Source: an uncultured Pseudomonadales bacterium
GTDB taxonomy: Bacteria; Pseudomonadota; Gammaproteobacteria; Pseudomonadales; Azotimanducaceae
Assembly: GCA_937775265.1 (NCBI GenBank)
Contig: CALKBV010000020.1
Coordinates: 1 to 64,000 of the forward strand
Direction of reading: 5' to 3'
Length of the DNA: 64,000 bases
Shown here: in pieces, positions 25,929 to 34,604 of the stretch
How the letters are laid out: each line of letters starts with the position of its first letter
Position numbering within the stretch: position 1 is the stretch's first letter
The notes under the pieces: generated by a model
Seen by the model: only the letters and a program-made list of their open reading frames with translations
Databases searched by the model: none
What the model was told of the DNA's origin: nothing
Program-made: the position numbers and the translations under genes

Positions 25929-27122
25929 CTAAAGGTTTGTCTTCTTCTGCAGCCAACTCACCAGTTCTGCCCGCTCATCATCGGTCATACCCGTCAGGTT
26001 ACCCAGCGGCATATAGTCAGTCTGCACCGCCGTAAGCATCTGGGCAGCAGATTGCAGGATCACATCTCGGTCATCCATCAGTATTCCCGCCGGAGGCACA
26101 ACAAAACCCGGTTGCGTCGGGGTTTGCGAATGACAGACCGCGCAGTGAGTATCGATCAATGCAAACGCAGCACCATCAGCCACGTCCATGGCAACGGAGG
26201 TCCGCTGTTGTTCATAGCGCTCAATGCCAAGCGCACCCGACAGCAGTATAAATGCCACGAAGGCCTTAACCAGTATCGAGTAATCCACAATTCCCCGGTT
26301 ACGCTGGTTAAAGAAGTGTCTGGCATAGGCAGTAATCGCAATGATCGCAATCAGAATTACCCAGTTATAACTATGCCCATACAGGAACGGATAGTGGTTG
26401 CTGATCATGCAGAACAGCACGGGCAAGGTGAAGTAATTGTTATGCATGGAACGCTGTTTGGCGAATGCCGCAGGCGCGGGATCAGGGTCCTGCCCCGCCT
26501 GTACGGCGGCGACGAACTTCTTCTGGGCAGGGATGATGCCAAGGAAAACATTGCCCGCCATGATCGTACCCATCAGCGCACCAACATGCAGAAACGCAGC
26601 GCGATCTGAGAACAACTTTGTCGCCAGCCAGCACTGTAAACCAATAAACACAGCCAGCAATCCAGCAAACAACATTGCCTGATGGCGAAGCGGTGAGCGC
26701 ACCAATGCTTCATACACCAGCATTCCGGAAAGCAGATAACCAACGCTCGCGGCAATCGCCACATTCGGATCAGCGATCCATTTATCTGAACCCACCAGAT
26801 AAGACTGCGCCTGCAGGTAATACACGGCGACCATCAAAAGGGTACCAGTTATCCAAGTGGTGTAGGCTTCCCATTTTGACCAATGCAGCACCGATGGCCA
26901 GGTTGGCGGCGCCAGCGCATATTTATTGAAGTTGTAGATGCCGCCACCATGGATGGCCCACAGATCCCCCTTGATACCCTGCGCCTTCTTGTCTTCATCG
27001 GGTTCTTCCAGGCTATTATCAAGCCAGGCAAAATGAAGCGATGCGCCAATCCAGGCAATGCCGGTTATAAAGTGCAGCCATCGGACGATGACGCTAAACC
27101 AATCGACAAAATACGCTTCCAA
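25929..27122 (-). CDS. puuD: Urate oxidase PuuD, membrane-bound with cytochrome c domain
   Basis: The 397-residue protein has about eight membrane helices (first WFSVIVRWLHFITGIAWIG near 8-26), the periplasm-exposed GDLWAIHGGGIYNFNKY block near 52-68, and a C-terminal cytochrome c domain with CAVCH at 327-331 and a probable axial methionine in TDYMPLGNLTGM. This is the integral urate oxidase described for Agrobacterium-type purine clusters, which passes electrons to the respiratory chain rather than making hydrogen peroxide. It lies 10 nt after guaD. Product 5-hydroxyisourate is handled by uraH and uraD in the same operon. Confidence 0.93.
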   Translation of the reverse strand: MEAYFVDWFSVIVRWLHFITGIAWIGASLHFAWLDNSLEEPDEDKKAQGIKGDLWAIHGGGIYNFNKYALAPPTWPSVLHWSKWEAYTTWITGTLLMVAVYYLQAQSYLVGSDKWIADPNVAIAASVGYLLSGMLVYEALVRSPLRHQAMLFAGLLAVFIGLQCWLATKLFSDRAAFLHVGALMGTIMAGNVFLGIIPAQKKFVAAVQAGQDPDPAPAAFAKQRSMHNNYFTLPVLFCMISNHYPFLYGHSYNWVILIAIIAITAYARHFFNQRNRGIVDYSILVKAFVAFILLSGALGIERYEQQRTSVAMDVADGAAFALIDTHCAVCHSQTPTQPGFVVPPAGILMDDRDVILQSAAQMLTAVQTDYMPLGNLTGMTDDERAELVSWLQKKTNL

Positions 27123-27132
27123 AACTGCTCCT

Positions 27133-28413
27133 TTACTGTCTGGCTAGATTGCCTTCAACATAGGTTGCCACCACCGTTCTTTCATCACCGATCGTCATCA
27201 TCACGAAGAGTTCATCTTCTATAGTTTCAGATAATCCTGTTCTTCTGGAAGACAGATCAGTGGCATTCGGGTCAAGCATCAAAAAATCAGCCTCTTTACC
27301 CACCTCAAAATTACCAATGTGTTTATCCAGGTGCAGGCATTGCGCATTCCCCAGTGTAGACATGGCAAAGGCTTCCATCGCGCTTAACGAGTAACCGCGT
27401 AACTGGCAGACTTTGTAGGCATCACCCATGGTTCGAAGCATAGACAGGCTTGTGCCGGCTCCGACATCCGTCGCCAGACTGACGTCTATTCCATCGCTCT
27501 TGAGTTGCTCAAGATCAAGTAATCCACTGCCCAGAAACATGTTCGATGAAGGACAGAAAGCTACTTTGCCACCCGCGTCAGCGAGCCTGCCCCGTTCCGA
27601 CTCCGTCAGGTGAATACAATGAGCGAATACTGAACGCTCACCGACCAGTTCGTATTTTTCGTAGGCATTTAAGTAATCCGAGGTATCAGGATGGATTTGT
27701 GCCACCCAGTCAATTTCGTCACGGTTTTCAGACAGATGTGTCTGCACCCAAGTGTCCGGGTACTTTTTATGAAGCTCACCCGCCAGTTGGAGCTGCTGTA
27801 CGCTTGACGACCCGGCGAATCGTGGTGTGATGGCATATCCTAACCTGCCTGTGCCATGCCACTTGTTAATCAGTGTTTCACTGTCCGCAATTCCGCCAAC
27901 AGCGGTATCGAGTATTTCCTGCAGCGCGTTTTGGTCCATTAGGACCTTGCCCGCAATCAGGCGCATGCCTTTCTCGTCAGCAGCCTCAAATAATTGGTCC
28001 GTCGCCTGCAGGTGACTGGTTGCAAACACAAGAGCGCTAGTTGTACCTGCGCCAAGGAGACTATCCAGGAAGGCTACCGCGGACGTTGCCGCATAGGTTT
28101 CATCCGCATAACGCGCTTCAGCAGGAAAGGTATATTTATTCAGCCAGTCCAGTAGCTGCTCACCGTACGAACCGATGATATCGAGCTGTGGCGAATGAAC
28201 ATGGGTATCTATGAATCCCGGCACAATGAGATAGTCTGGGTTGTGCTGGCAAACGGCCAACTGAAACCCCGCCTGCAAAAATCGTTGTGCAGGACCAATA
28301 TCTTTGATCTTGCCGTCCTCAACCAGCAGCACGCCATCGATCAGGTATTCATACCTGAGAGGGTTGGTGGACGTCACATGCAAAATACGAGAGCGGTAGG
28401 CCTGATTACTCAT
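27133..28413 (-). CDS. guaD: Guanine deaminase
   Basis: A 426-residue amidohydrolase converting guanine to xanthine. Zinc motifs: PGFIDTHVHSPQ near 65-76, THLSENRDEIDWV near 221-233, FAHCIHLTE near 259-267 and ATDVGAGTSLSMLRTM near 312-327. The PQ after HVHS and the SEN motif are specific to guanine deaminases within this superfamily. It lies between uraH (58-nt gap) and puuD (10-nt gap) in the xanthine/urate operon, which it feeds with xanthine. Confidence 0.95.
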   Translation of the reverse strand: MSNQAYRSRILHVTSTNPLRYEYLIDGVLLVEDGKIKDIGPAQRFLQAGFQLAVCQHNPDYLIVPGFIDTHVHSPQLDIIGSYGEQLLDWLNKYTFPAEARYADETYAATSAVAFLDSLLGAGTTSALVFATSHLQATDQLFEAADEKGMRLIAGKVLMDQNALQEILDTAVGGIADSETLINKWHGTGRLGYAITPRFAGSSSVQQLQLAGELHKKYPDTWVQTHLSENRDEIDWVAQIHPDTSDYLNAYEKYELVGERSVFAHCIHLTESERGRLADAGGKVAFCPSSNMFLGSGLLDLEQLKSDGIDVSLATDVGAGTSLSMLRTMGDAYKVCQLRGYSLSAMEAFAMSTLGNAQCLHLDKHIGNFEVGKEADFLMLDPNATDLSSRRTGLSETIEDELFVMMTIGDERTVVATYVEGNLARQ

Positions 28414-28471
28414 TAATAGTACTCACCAATAGTTCTCTTCAACTTTAATCTTCAATTTCACTGATGCCAGA

Positions 28472-28807
28472 TCAGCTTCCACGGTATGTAGAGTAGCCAT
28501 AAGGGCTGAGCAATAACGGCACATGATAGTGCTCACGGGTATCATCAACTCGGAAAGAGATATGGACGTCCTCATAAAAAGTGCTCTCACCCTTTAAAGT
28601 GAACCAGGGTTCAACGTCAAATTCCAGCCGATACTTCCCTGCAGTAATCTCGAATGCCTGCGCCCAGGATTCCACGCGACCATCAGTATCAGTCCGCCCG
28701 GTTGAGATCAGCTGATCTCCTGAGTACAAGCTGACCGCTATGCCCGCAGCCGGTTTGCCCTTAACCAGGTCAAGAATATGGGTAGTAATGGGTGCGCGAT
28801 CACTCAT
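28472..28807 (-). CDS. uraH: 5-Hydroxyisourate hydrolase
   Basis: A 111-residue transthyretin-related enzyme that opens 5-hydroxyisourate to OHCU. It starts with ITTHILDLVKGKPAAGI, has RVESWAQ near 45-51, and ends in the diagnostic LLLSPYGYSTYRGS; the YRGS tetrapeptide distinguishes the enzyme from transthyretin. H9 and the C-terminal segment form the active site in known members. Its ATG abuts the uraD stop codon directly, so uraD-uraH are coupled in the pathway order. Confidence 0.95.
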   Translation of the reverse strand: MSDRAPITTHILDLVKGKPAAGIAVSLYSGDQLISTGRTDTDGRVESWAQAFEITAGKYRLEFDVEPWFTLKGESTFYEDVHISFRVDDTREHYHVPLLLSPYGYSTYRGS

Positions 28808-29308
28808 TTAGTCGTCCTCTAGTAATTTTGACAGGCGAAGGTTCATGATCTTACCCTGCTCTCTTGCACCGTTAGCCAGCTCTTCATCTGGACTATTGTT
28901 GATACGAGCTTTCAGCAGCGCTAGCATTTGTGATGCTGACTTACCTGCCGCACAGATTATAAAAATAAACCCAAACTTTTCCAGATACACCTGGTTTTGT
29001 TCGCGTAGCGCCAGCAAGACCGTTTCATCAGCATTGGTCACTTGCCCTTGTTCGGCGCTGGCTGTGGATGCGTACTTATTGCGTAACGCGTTCATGTCAC
29101 CAATCTGTGGGTGACCGGAAAAGGCTTCCAAAATCTCGTCTTCGGTCGCCCTGCGCCACTCCGCTGCACAACACTCCAGCAGATTTTCCGCTGTCAAAAA
29201 TGGCGATGATACGGCTACTCGCTCCGCCCATGCAGAGCAATGGCAGCAAGTCTGTAGTCGCCCACTAAGATCATCCGCCGTGAGGTTATTAATGGCATTG
29301 ATATTCAT
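28808..29308 (-). CDS. uraD: OHCU decarboxylase
   Basis: A 166-residue helical enzyme that decarboxylates OHCU to S-allantoin. The signature HPQIGD is near residues 66-71 with the catalytic histidine, followed by ASTASAEQ (substrate-binding SxEQ) near 80-87 and FGFIFIICAAGKSASQML near 111-128. It overlaps xdhC by 4 nt and is adjacent to uraH. With PuuD and UraH it completes urate to allantoin. Confidence 0.94.
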   Translation of the reverse strand: MNINAINNLTADDLSGRLQTCCHCSAWAERVAVSSPFLTAENLLECCAAEWRRATEDEILEAFSGHPQIGDMNALRNKYASTASAEQGQVTNADETVLLALREQNQVYLEKFGFIFIICAAGKSASQMLALLKARINNSPDEELANGAREQGKIMNLRLSKLLEDD

Positions 29309-30138
29309 GTCTGCGGAGGAAACGCCGCACGTATTTCTTTCCAGGTCAGGTCGGGCTTAATCTGGCTCGCTTTCACCGGATCCAGCGACAGGATCTGTGC
29401 CGCAATAGAAACGGCGATCTCCATCGGCAATTTTCCTTTCACGGTTGGCATTCCAATCGGGCAGCGACAACGTTTGCGGTCGTCGTCGCTCACGCCATCT
29501 TTCTCAAGCCGTGAATAGAAACGCTTCGCCTTCGTGTCTGATCCAATCAAACCTACATAGTCAATTTCAGTTTCAGTTAGAACCTTATGGGTTAATTGAT
29601 AGTCGAGCGCATGATCATGAGTAATGATGATGCAACGGTGAGAATCGGTGAGCTCATTCACGTACGCAACCGGATCATTAACGCAGACCAGCCTAACATT
29701 GGCGGATACAGAAGCTGGAAACTGTTTCTCACGGGAATCGATCCACTCAATTCGTGCATCGCATTGTGCCAATACCTGCATTAATGCGCTTGCCACATGA
29801 CCTGCGCCAAAAAGAGCCAACCGCATTGCAGTCAACGGAAAGGATTCAATGAGTACAGTCACGCTGCCACCGCAACACTGGTCTGCCTTGGTCGCGAGTG
29901 GGTAATGATCTATTTTCTGCGCGGGTACTCGAGATGCAAGCATCTCTCTTGCCACCTCGATCACCTTGAACTCGAGTTGCCCGCCGCCAATGGTGTCAAA
30001 AATCGTGGAGTGCGTAACCACCATCTTTGCTGACCCATCCCTGGGGGTCGAACCCGTGGTGCTGATGACCGTGGCAACAGCAAACGGATCACCGGCATTA
30101 TGACAATGAGTCACAGCCTGTTGCCAGTTCATACTCAT
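29305..30138 (-). CDS. xdhC: Xanthine dehydrogenase accessory protein XdhC
   Basis: A 277-residue chaperone that binds molybdenum cofactor and inserts it, after sulfuration, into xanthine dehydrogenase. N-terminal AVATVISTTGSTPRDGSAKM near 19-38, the TIGGGQLE motif near 49-56, QCCGGSVTVLIE near 87-98 with the conserved cysteine pair, then a Rossmann-like LALFGAGHVASALM near 106-119 and YVGLIGSDTKAKRFYSRL. The 4-nt overlaps with both xdhB and uraD show tight coupling. Confidence 0.95.
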   Translation of the reverse strand: MSMNWQQAVTHCHNAGDPFAVATVISTTGSTPRDGSAKMVVTHSTIFDTIGGGQLEFKVIEVAREMLASRVPAQKIDHYPLATKADQCCGGSVTVLIESFPLTAMRLALFGAGHVASALMQVLAQCDARIEWIDSREKQFPASVSANVRLVCVNDPVAYVNELTDSHRCIIITHDHALDYQLTHKVLTETEIDYVGLIGSDTKAKRFYSRLEKDGVSDDDRKRCRCPIGMPTVKGKLPMEIAVSIAAQILSLDPVKASQIKPDLTWKEIRAAFPPQT

Positions 30139-32474
30139 TGCGAGGAATACTCTTTTGCTGCGCTGATCGCGTAATAAACCTCTTCCGGCGTGGCAGGCGC
30201 ATTCATGGGCGGGCTAAACTTATAGTCAGCAAAGCTGGCAGCAGCGTCGCGAAGCGCGCACCAGACTGACAGCGCCAGCATCAAGGGTGGTTCACCAACC
30301 GCCTTGGACTGGTAGATTGTTTCCTCCCGGTTGGGTTCCTCATAAAGCTGCACGGAAAACTTTTCGGGTACGTCATATGATGTGGGGATCTTGTAGTTGG
30401 CAGGGCTATTCGAGATCAACCGGCCGGTATCATCCCAGAGCAGCTCTTCGGTCGTCAGCCAGCCCATACCCTGAACAAACCCGCCCTCTATCTGCCCGAT
30501 ATCAATAGCGGGGTTAATAGAATTACCGACGTCATGAAGAATATCGACCTGCGACACCCGGTATTCCCCAGTAAGCCCATCGACAATAACCTCAGACAGT
30601 GCAACGCCATTAGCAAAGTAGAAGAACGGATGCCCTTTGCCTGTTTCCTTGTCGAAATGAATCTTCGGCGTTTTGTAGAATCCGGTGGCGGACAACTGCA
30701 CCCGGTTCATATATGCAGCTTTAATCACATCATCGAATGCACGAGACTCTCCGCGCACCACAACCATATCGTTTTCAATCGTCACCTCGTTGCTCCGAGC
30801 GCCAGAATCACTTGCAACGAACTCGATCAGACGTTGTTTGATTTTTTCAGCCGCATTCTGCGCAGCCATCCCGTTAAGGTCTGTGCCAGCGGATGCCGCA
30901 GTAGGTGAAGTGTTGGGTACCTTGTCAGTTCGAGTTGAAGAGACCATCACCCGCTCGTATGAAACACCCAGCGTACTAGCCACCACTTGTGCAATCTTGG
31001 TATGCAAACCCTGGCCCATTTCTGTGCCACCATGGTTGATGTGGATGCTACCGTCGGTGTAGATATGTAACAGCGCGCCGGCCTGATTGAGGTGCGTCGA
31101 CGTAAAGGAAATACCGAACTTAATCGGAGTTAACGCCAACCCTTTTCTTAAGTCGGCGTTTTCTTTGTTGAAAGCAACGATAGCATTTCTTCGGTTTCGA
31201 TAATCGGCATCATCAGCGAGCTTTTCCATCATGTCACGCAGCATATGCTGCTCAATTTTCTGACCGTATGGGGTTTCATCTCTGCCCGGCGCATAAAGGT
31301 TGTCTAACCGCACATCCAAGGGGTCACGACCAACCTTCCTGGCAATATCCTCCATCATTGATTCAGCTGCGATCATGCCCTTCGGGCCACCGAAGCCCCT
31401 GAAGGCCGTGTTCGAAACCGTATTCGTTTTGCAGCGATAACCGTTGATTCGAGCCGCGGGGTAATAATAGGCATTGTCAGCGTGGAACATGGCTCTATCC
31501 ACAATGCCTTCCGACAGGTCAGCGGTGCAGCCACAAAGACCGGCCAGTTCCATCTGGACACCGACAATGACCCCTTGATCTGTCACACCCGCTCGATATC
31601 GATTCCAGAAGTCATGTCGCTTGCCTGTTTGCACCATGTCGTCCTGACGAGGCATCCGATATTTCACAGATCGGCGGTTACGTATGGCGAACAGACTAGC
31701 GATACACGCGAGTACCGCTGCTTGGGATTCCTTACCGCCAAACCCGCCACCCATTCGCCGAGTCTCTGATTGCACCTGGTGAATGTTGACACCCAGCACT
31801 GAGGCCACAAGCTTTTGTACTTCCGATGGATGCTGGGAAGAAGAGATAACGTGAACACCCCCATCTTCCGTTGGCAATGCCAGGCTTATTTGGCCTTCCA
31901 AGTAAAAATGTTCCTGGCCGCGAACATGAAGTTGCGCTTCCACCACATGGGCTGCAGATTCAATCGCCTCGCCAACATCTCCTTTAACGAAACTTCGGGT
32001 CGGTAAAACAAAAGACTCATTCGCCAGAGCTTGCTGCGGTGTCAGCACAGCTTCCAGATCTTCATATTCAATTTTGGCCTGCAGACAAGCTTTCTTAGCC
32101 AACTCAATCGATATCGCCGCCACGGCGAAAATGGGCTGACCAATGTAGACCACCTCTGCTGAGGCCAAAAGCATGTCACCGGTGTAAACCGGGCTGACAT
32201 CAGGATCTCCTGGAACGTCACTAACAGTAATAACGTCGACCACACCTTCCGCCAGGTGAACTGCGTCAAGATTCAGCGATTTAATGCGGCCATGCGCGAT
32301 GGTTGATTGGCCGGTGGCAACATGCAACAGATCGACTGGCTCTAGAATATCATCGACATATTGAGCCCCGCCGGTGACATGCTTGATGGCGGAATCATGA
32401 GACAGCGAATCACCCATGCCGGATGCTACCGAATTTACGCCGGCACCCGCTTCGTTATTGGTTAACTTACGCAT
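30135..32474 (-). CDS. xdhB: Xanthine dehydrogenase, molybdopterin-binding large subunit
   Basis: The ATG at 32474 is the likely start; it overlaps the xdhA stop by 8 nt and removes an unnatural 21-residue extension. The 779-residue subunit carries the molybdenum site: GQEHFYLEGQ, RRMGGGFGGKESQA, AFRGFGGPKGMIAAE with the substrate-binding arginine, GGTEMGQGLHTK, and SKAVGEPPLML with the catalytic glutamate. It hydroxylates hypoxanthine and xanthine to urate in complex with XdhA in the cytosol. Length and motif order match bacterial XDH beta subunits. Confidence 0.95.
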   Translation of the reverse strand: MRKLTNNEAGAGVNSVASGMGDSLSHDSAIKHVTGGAQYVDDILEPVDLLHVATGQSTIAHGRIKSLNLDAVHLAEGVVDVITVSDVPGDPDVSPVYTGDMLLASAEVVYIGQPIFAVAAISIELAKKACLQAKIEYEDLEAVLTPQQALANESFVLPTRSFVKGDVGEAIESAAHVVEAQLHVRGQEHFYLEGQISLALPTEDGGVHVISSSQHPSEVQKLVASVLGVNIHQVQSETRRMGGGFGGKESQAAVLACIASLFAIRNRRSVKYRMPRQDDMVQTGKRHDFWNRYRAGVTDQGVIVGVQMELAGLCGCTADLSEGIVDRAMFHADNAYYYPAARINGYRCKTNTVSNTAFRGFGGPKGMIAAESMMEDIARKVGRDPLDVRLDNLYAPGRDETPYGQKIEQHMLRDMMEKLADDADYRNRRNAIVAFNKENADLRKGLALTPIKFGISFTSTHLNQAGALLHIYTDGSIHINHGGTEMGQGLHTKIAQVVASTLGVSYERVMVSSTRTDKVPNTSPTAASAGTDLNGMAAQNAAEKIKQRLIEFVASDSGARSNEVTIENDMVVVRGESRAFDDVIKAAYMNRVQLSATGFYKTPKIHFDKETGKGHPFFYFANGVALSEVIVDGLTGEYRVSQVDILHDVGNSINPAIDIGQIEGGFVQGMGWLTTEELLWDDTGRLISNSPANYKIPTSYDVPEKFSVQLYEEPNREETIYQSKAVGEPPLMLALSVWCALRDAAASFADYKFSPPMNAPATPEEVYYAISAAKEYSSQ

Positions 32475-33870
32475 GGAGTTCCAGAGCCATAACGAGGGGC
32501 TTCGAAACACCGGAAAACTCATTGAGCGCCCGCTCAAGCATGGAGCGAGCCATGGCGGCTCTGTATTCAGCAGATGCCCTGACGTCCGTTAACGGGGCCA
32601 TCGCCTTGCCAAGTGCCGCGCTAACGTCTTCTAACAGTTCATGGTTAACAAGTTTACCCACCAGCATATCTTCGATGCCACGTAGGCGAAGGGGCGTTGC
32701 CGCCATACCACCAAAGGCGATTCTCGCTGCCGTGATCTTCACACCGTCACCTTCAAACAGACAAGCTCCCATCACTGAGGAGATGTCGTCCTCTATGCGC
32801 TTAGAGGATTTATAAAACCGGGTAAAAGCACTGAATGACGTTTTTGGAATCCTTATTCCAGCAATGTATTCATCGTTCCGCAAAACAGTCTGCCGATAAC
32901 CCGTGTAAAATTCATTCACATCCACTTCCCGCCGCTGACCCGCACTGGAACAGAGTTCGAGCGTTGCGTCCCAACAGATCAAAACGGGCGGCATATCCGC
33001 AATCGGCGACCCATTGGCCAGATTCCCCCCGATTGTTCCGCAATTGCGAATCTGCCGAGAACCCAGACGATGCAATAGAGACACAAGCTGTTCCGAACGG
33101 TTCGCAAAAAATTGTTCCAGCTCAGTGTAGGTAACCGAGGCGCCAATCGTATACGTATCCTGTGTTTCGGTGATCGACCTGAGTTCCGTCACTCGGGAAA
33201 CATCAATCAGGCGCTCAAAAGACTGGTACCTTTGGGTCACCTCCAGCATCAGGTCTGTCCCGCCTGCGATCAGTGATGCCTGCGGATACTGGAGCATTGC
33301 TTCTCGAAGCGCTGATTCGTTTAATGGTTGTTGGACGCTCCCCAATGACGGCGGTTTTGTATCTTTGAAAAATACCGGATCCTGCAGCCTTGATTCATAA
33401 TCACGACCCAGCGCATTCATACCTGCCTGTACGATGGATCGATATCCAGTGCAGCGACACAGGTTACCGGAAATACCCTGTTGTACTGTTTCAATTTTCG
33501 CCGGGTCTCCATTTTCGAGCATAGCGGCAAGCGACATCACGAACCCAGGCGTGCAGAATCCGCACTGCGAGCCATGACAGGCGACCATCTCAGTCTGAAC
33601 AGGATGCAGTCGAGACTGATCAGCCAGTCCTTCTACTGTAACGACATGCATACCGGATAACTGACCAACCGGCACAATGCATGAATTGACGGCTTTAAAC
33701 TGAACCTTTCCATCTTTGAGCTCACCCACCATCACCGTGCAAGCACCGCAGTCTCCAGAGGCACAGCCTTCCTTGGTACCGGTCAATCCATTGGCACGCA
33801 GATATTGCAGGGCAGTTCTGTCGGCTGGTTCATTAACCTCGACAACTTGCTCGTTGATCACTAATCTCAA
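32467..33870 (-). CDS. xdhA: Xanthine dehydrogenase, iron-sulfur/FAD small subunit
   Basis: Two 2Fe-2S clusters are encoded by C36, C41, C44 and C64 (GCASGDCGAC, then NSC) and by C98, C103, C106, C138 and C140 (CHGSQCGFC, GNLCRC), counted from a TTG start at 33870. An FAD domain with IAGGTDLMLEV and GGNLANGSPIADMPP follows, giving 467 residues. The TTG start aligns with family N-termini (MRLVINEQ). A GTG at 33915 with GAGGGG 12 nt upstream is the alternative, adding 15 residues. The first gene of the eight-gene operon, it is divergent from the TetR regulator. Confidence 0.92.
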   Translation of the reverse strand: MRLVINEQVVEVNEPADRTALQYLRANGLTGTKEGCASGDCGACTVMVGELKDGKVQFKAVNSCIVPVGQLSGMHVVTVEGLADQSRLHPVQTEMVACHGSQCGFCTPGFVMSLAAMLENGDPAKIETVQQGISGNLCRCTGYRSIVQAGMNALGRDYESRLQDPVFFKDTKPPSLGSVQQPLNESALREAMLQYPQASLIAGGTDLMLEVTQRYQSFERLIDVSRVTELRSITETQDTYTIGASVTYTELEQFFANRSEQLVSLLHRLGSRQIRNCGTIGGNLANGSPIADMPPVLICWDATLELCSSAGQRREVDVNEFYTGYRQTVLRNDEYIAGIRIPKTSFSAFTRFYKSSKRIEDDISSVMGACLFEGDGVKITAARIAFGGMAATPLRLRGIEDMLVGKLVNHELLEDVSAALGKAMAPLTDVRASAEYRAAMARSMLERALNEFSGVSKPLVMALELHA

Positions 33871-33873
33871 ATC

Positions 33874-33889
33874 TTGACCATTTGGACAG
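33874..33889. promoter_or_regulatory. RutR-like operator
   Basis: The site reads TTGACCATTTGGACAG. The E. coli RutR consensus is TTGACCAnnTGGTCAA; the left half matches 7 of 7 and the right half 5 of 7. It lies in the xdhA-regulator divergent spacer, right before the preferred xdhA start. A second small palindrome, GGTAATTTACC, is at 33897-33907. Confidence 0.6.
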
Positions 33890-33902
33890 GTTTTGTGGTA
33901 AT
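33874..33902 (+). promoter_or_regulatory. Candidate sigma-70 promoter of the regulator gene
   Basis: TTGACC (33874-33879) and GGTAAT (33897-33902) are spaced by exactly 17 nt, giving a -35 that matches at 5 of 6 and a -10 that matches at 4 of 6. The -35 is inside the RutR-like operator, which predicts autorepression. The leader to the GTG start would be about 48 nt. Confidence 0.45.
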
Positions 33903-33956
33903 TTACCGTAATCACACAGAAATAGCACCCCTCATGTATCGACGAACGAACCAAAA

Positions 33957-34604
33957 GTGAGCACCAATACGATACAGAAACCACGAGACAAACATTTCAC
34001 GACTATTCTTCTGGCCGCCCAGGAAGAATTTGCAACCCACGGACTGAAAGGCGCGCGCATGCAGGCGATCGCGGATCGAGCGGGCCTACCCAAAGCGAAC
34101 GTACATTACTATTTTCAAAACAAAGTGAGCCTCTATCTGGCGGTGCTGGATAACATTATCGCGACGTGGGATGACTTCTTTAACGACGTGAGTGTCAATG
34201 ATGACCCTGCGACTGCGCTCGACACTTTCATTCGAGAGAAGGTACGCCTCTCTTTTGAAAACCCAACCGCATCCAGGTTGTTCGCCAACGAAATTCTTCA
34301 AGGTGCGCCTTACCTCTCTGATTACATGAGAGAAACCTTGCGACCATGGGTTAATAATCGTGCAAAGGTCATACAACAGTGGATCGACGCAGGAAAGATG
34401 ACCGCCACCGAGCCCGTGCTCCTCATCTTTATGATTTGGGCGACCACGCAGCACTATGCTGACTTCCAGGTGCAGGTGCTCGGGATACTCAACCAGAAAG
34501 AATACGATGCAAGTTTGATCAAACAGATATCAGATTTTACCAGCCAGACGATCCTTCGCGGTTGCGGGCTGGAACCACCTAACACCGACGCAACGGGCAA
34601 TTAA
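33957..34604 (+). CDS. TetR-family regulator, RutR-like
   Basis: A 215-residue repressor with an N-terminal helix-turn-helix (ILLAAQEEFATHGLKGARMQ then AIADRAGLPKANVHYYFQNK, residues about 17-57) and a RutR-type C-terminal ligand domain (ENPTASRLFANEILQGAPYL, PVLLIFMIWATTQHYADF). RutR senses pyrimidine and purine catabolites in E. coli. Here the gene is divergent from xdhA, overlaps the 8-oxoguanine deaminase gene by one base (TAATG), and has a RutR-like site upstream, so it very likely controls the purine catabolic operon and itself. Start GTG at 33957. Confidence 0.88.
   Translation: MSTNTIQKPRDKHFTTILLAAQEEFATHGLKGARMQAIADRAGLPKANVHYYFQNKVSLYLAVLDNIIATWDDFFNDVSVNDDPATALDTFIREKVRLSFENPTASRLFANEILQGAPYLSDYMRETLRPWVNNRAKVIQQWIDAGKMTATEPVLLIFMIWATTQHYADFQVQVLGILNQKEYDASLIKQISDFTSQTILRGCGLEPPNTDATGN

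Noticed and set aside
33871-33984. Longer N-terminus for xdhA reaching back to 33984
   Set aside because: It overlaps the start of the divergent regulator, has no family similarity and would bury the operator in coding sequence.
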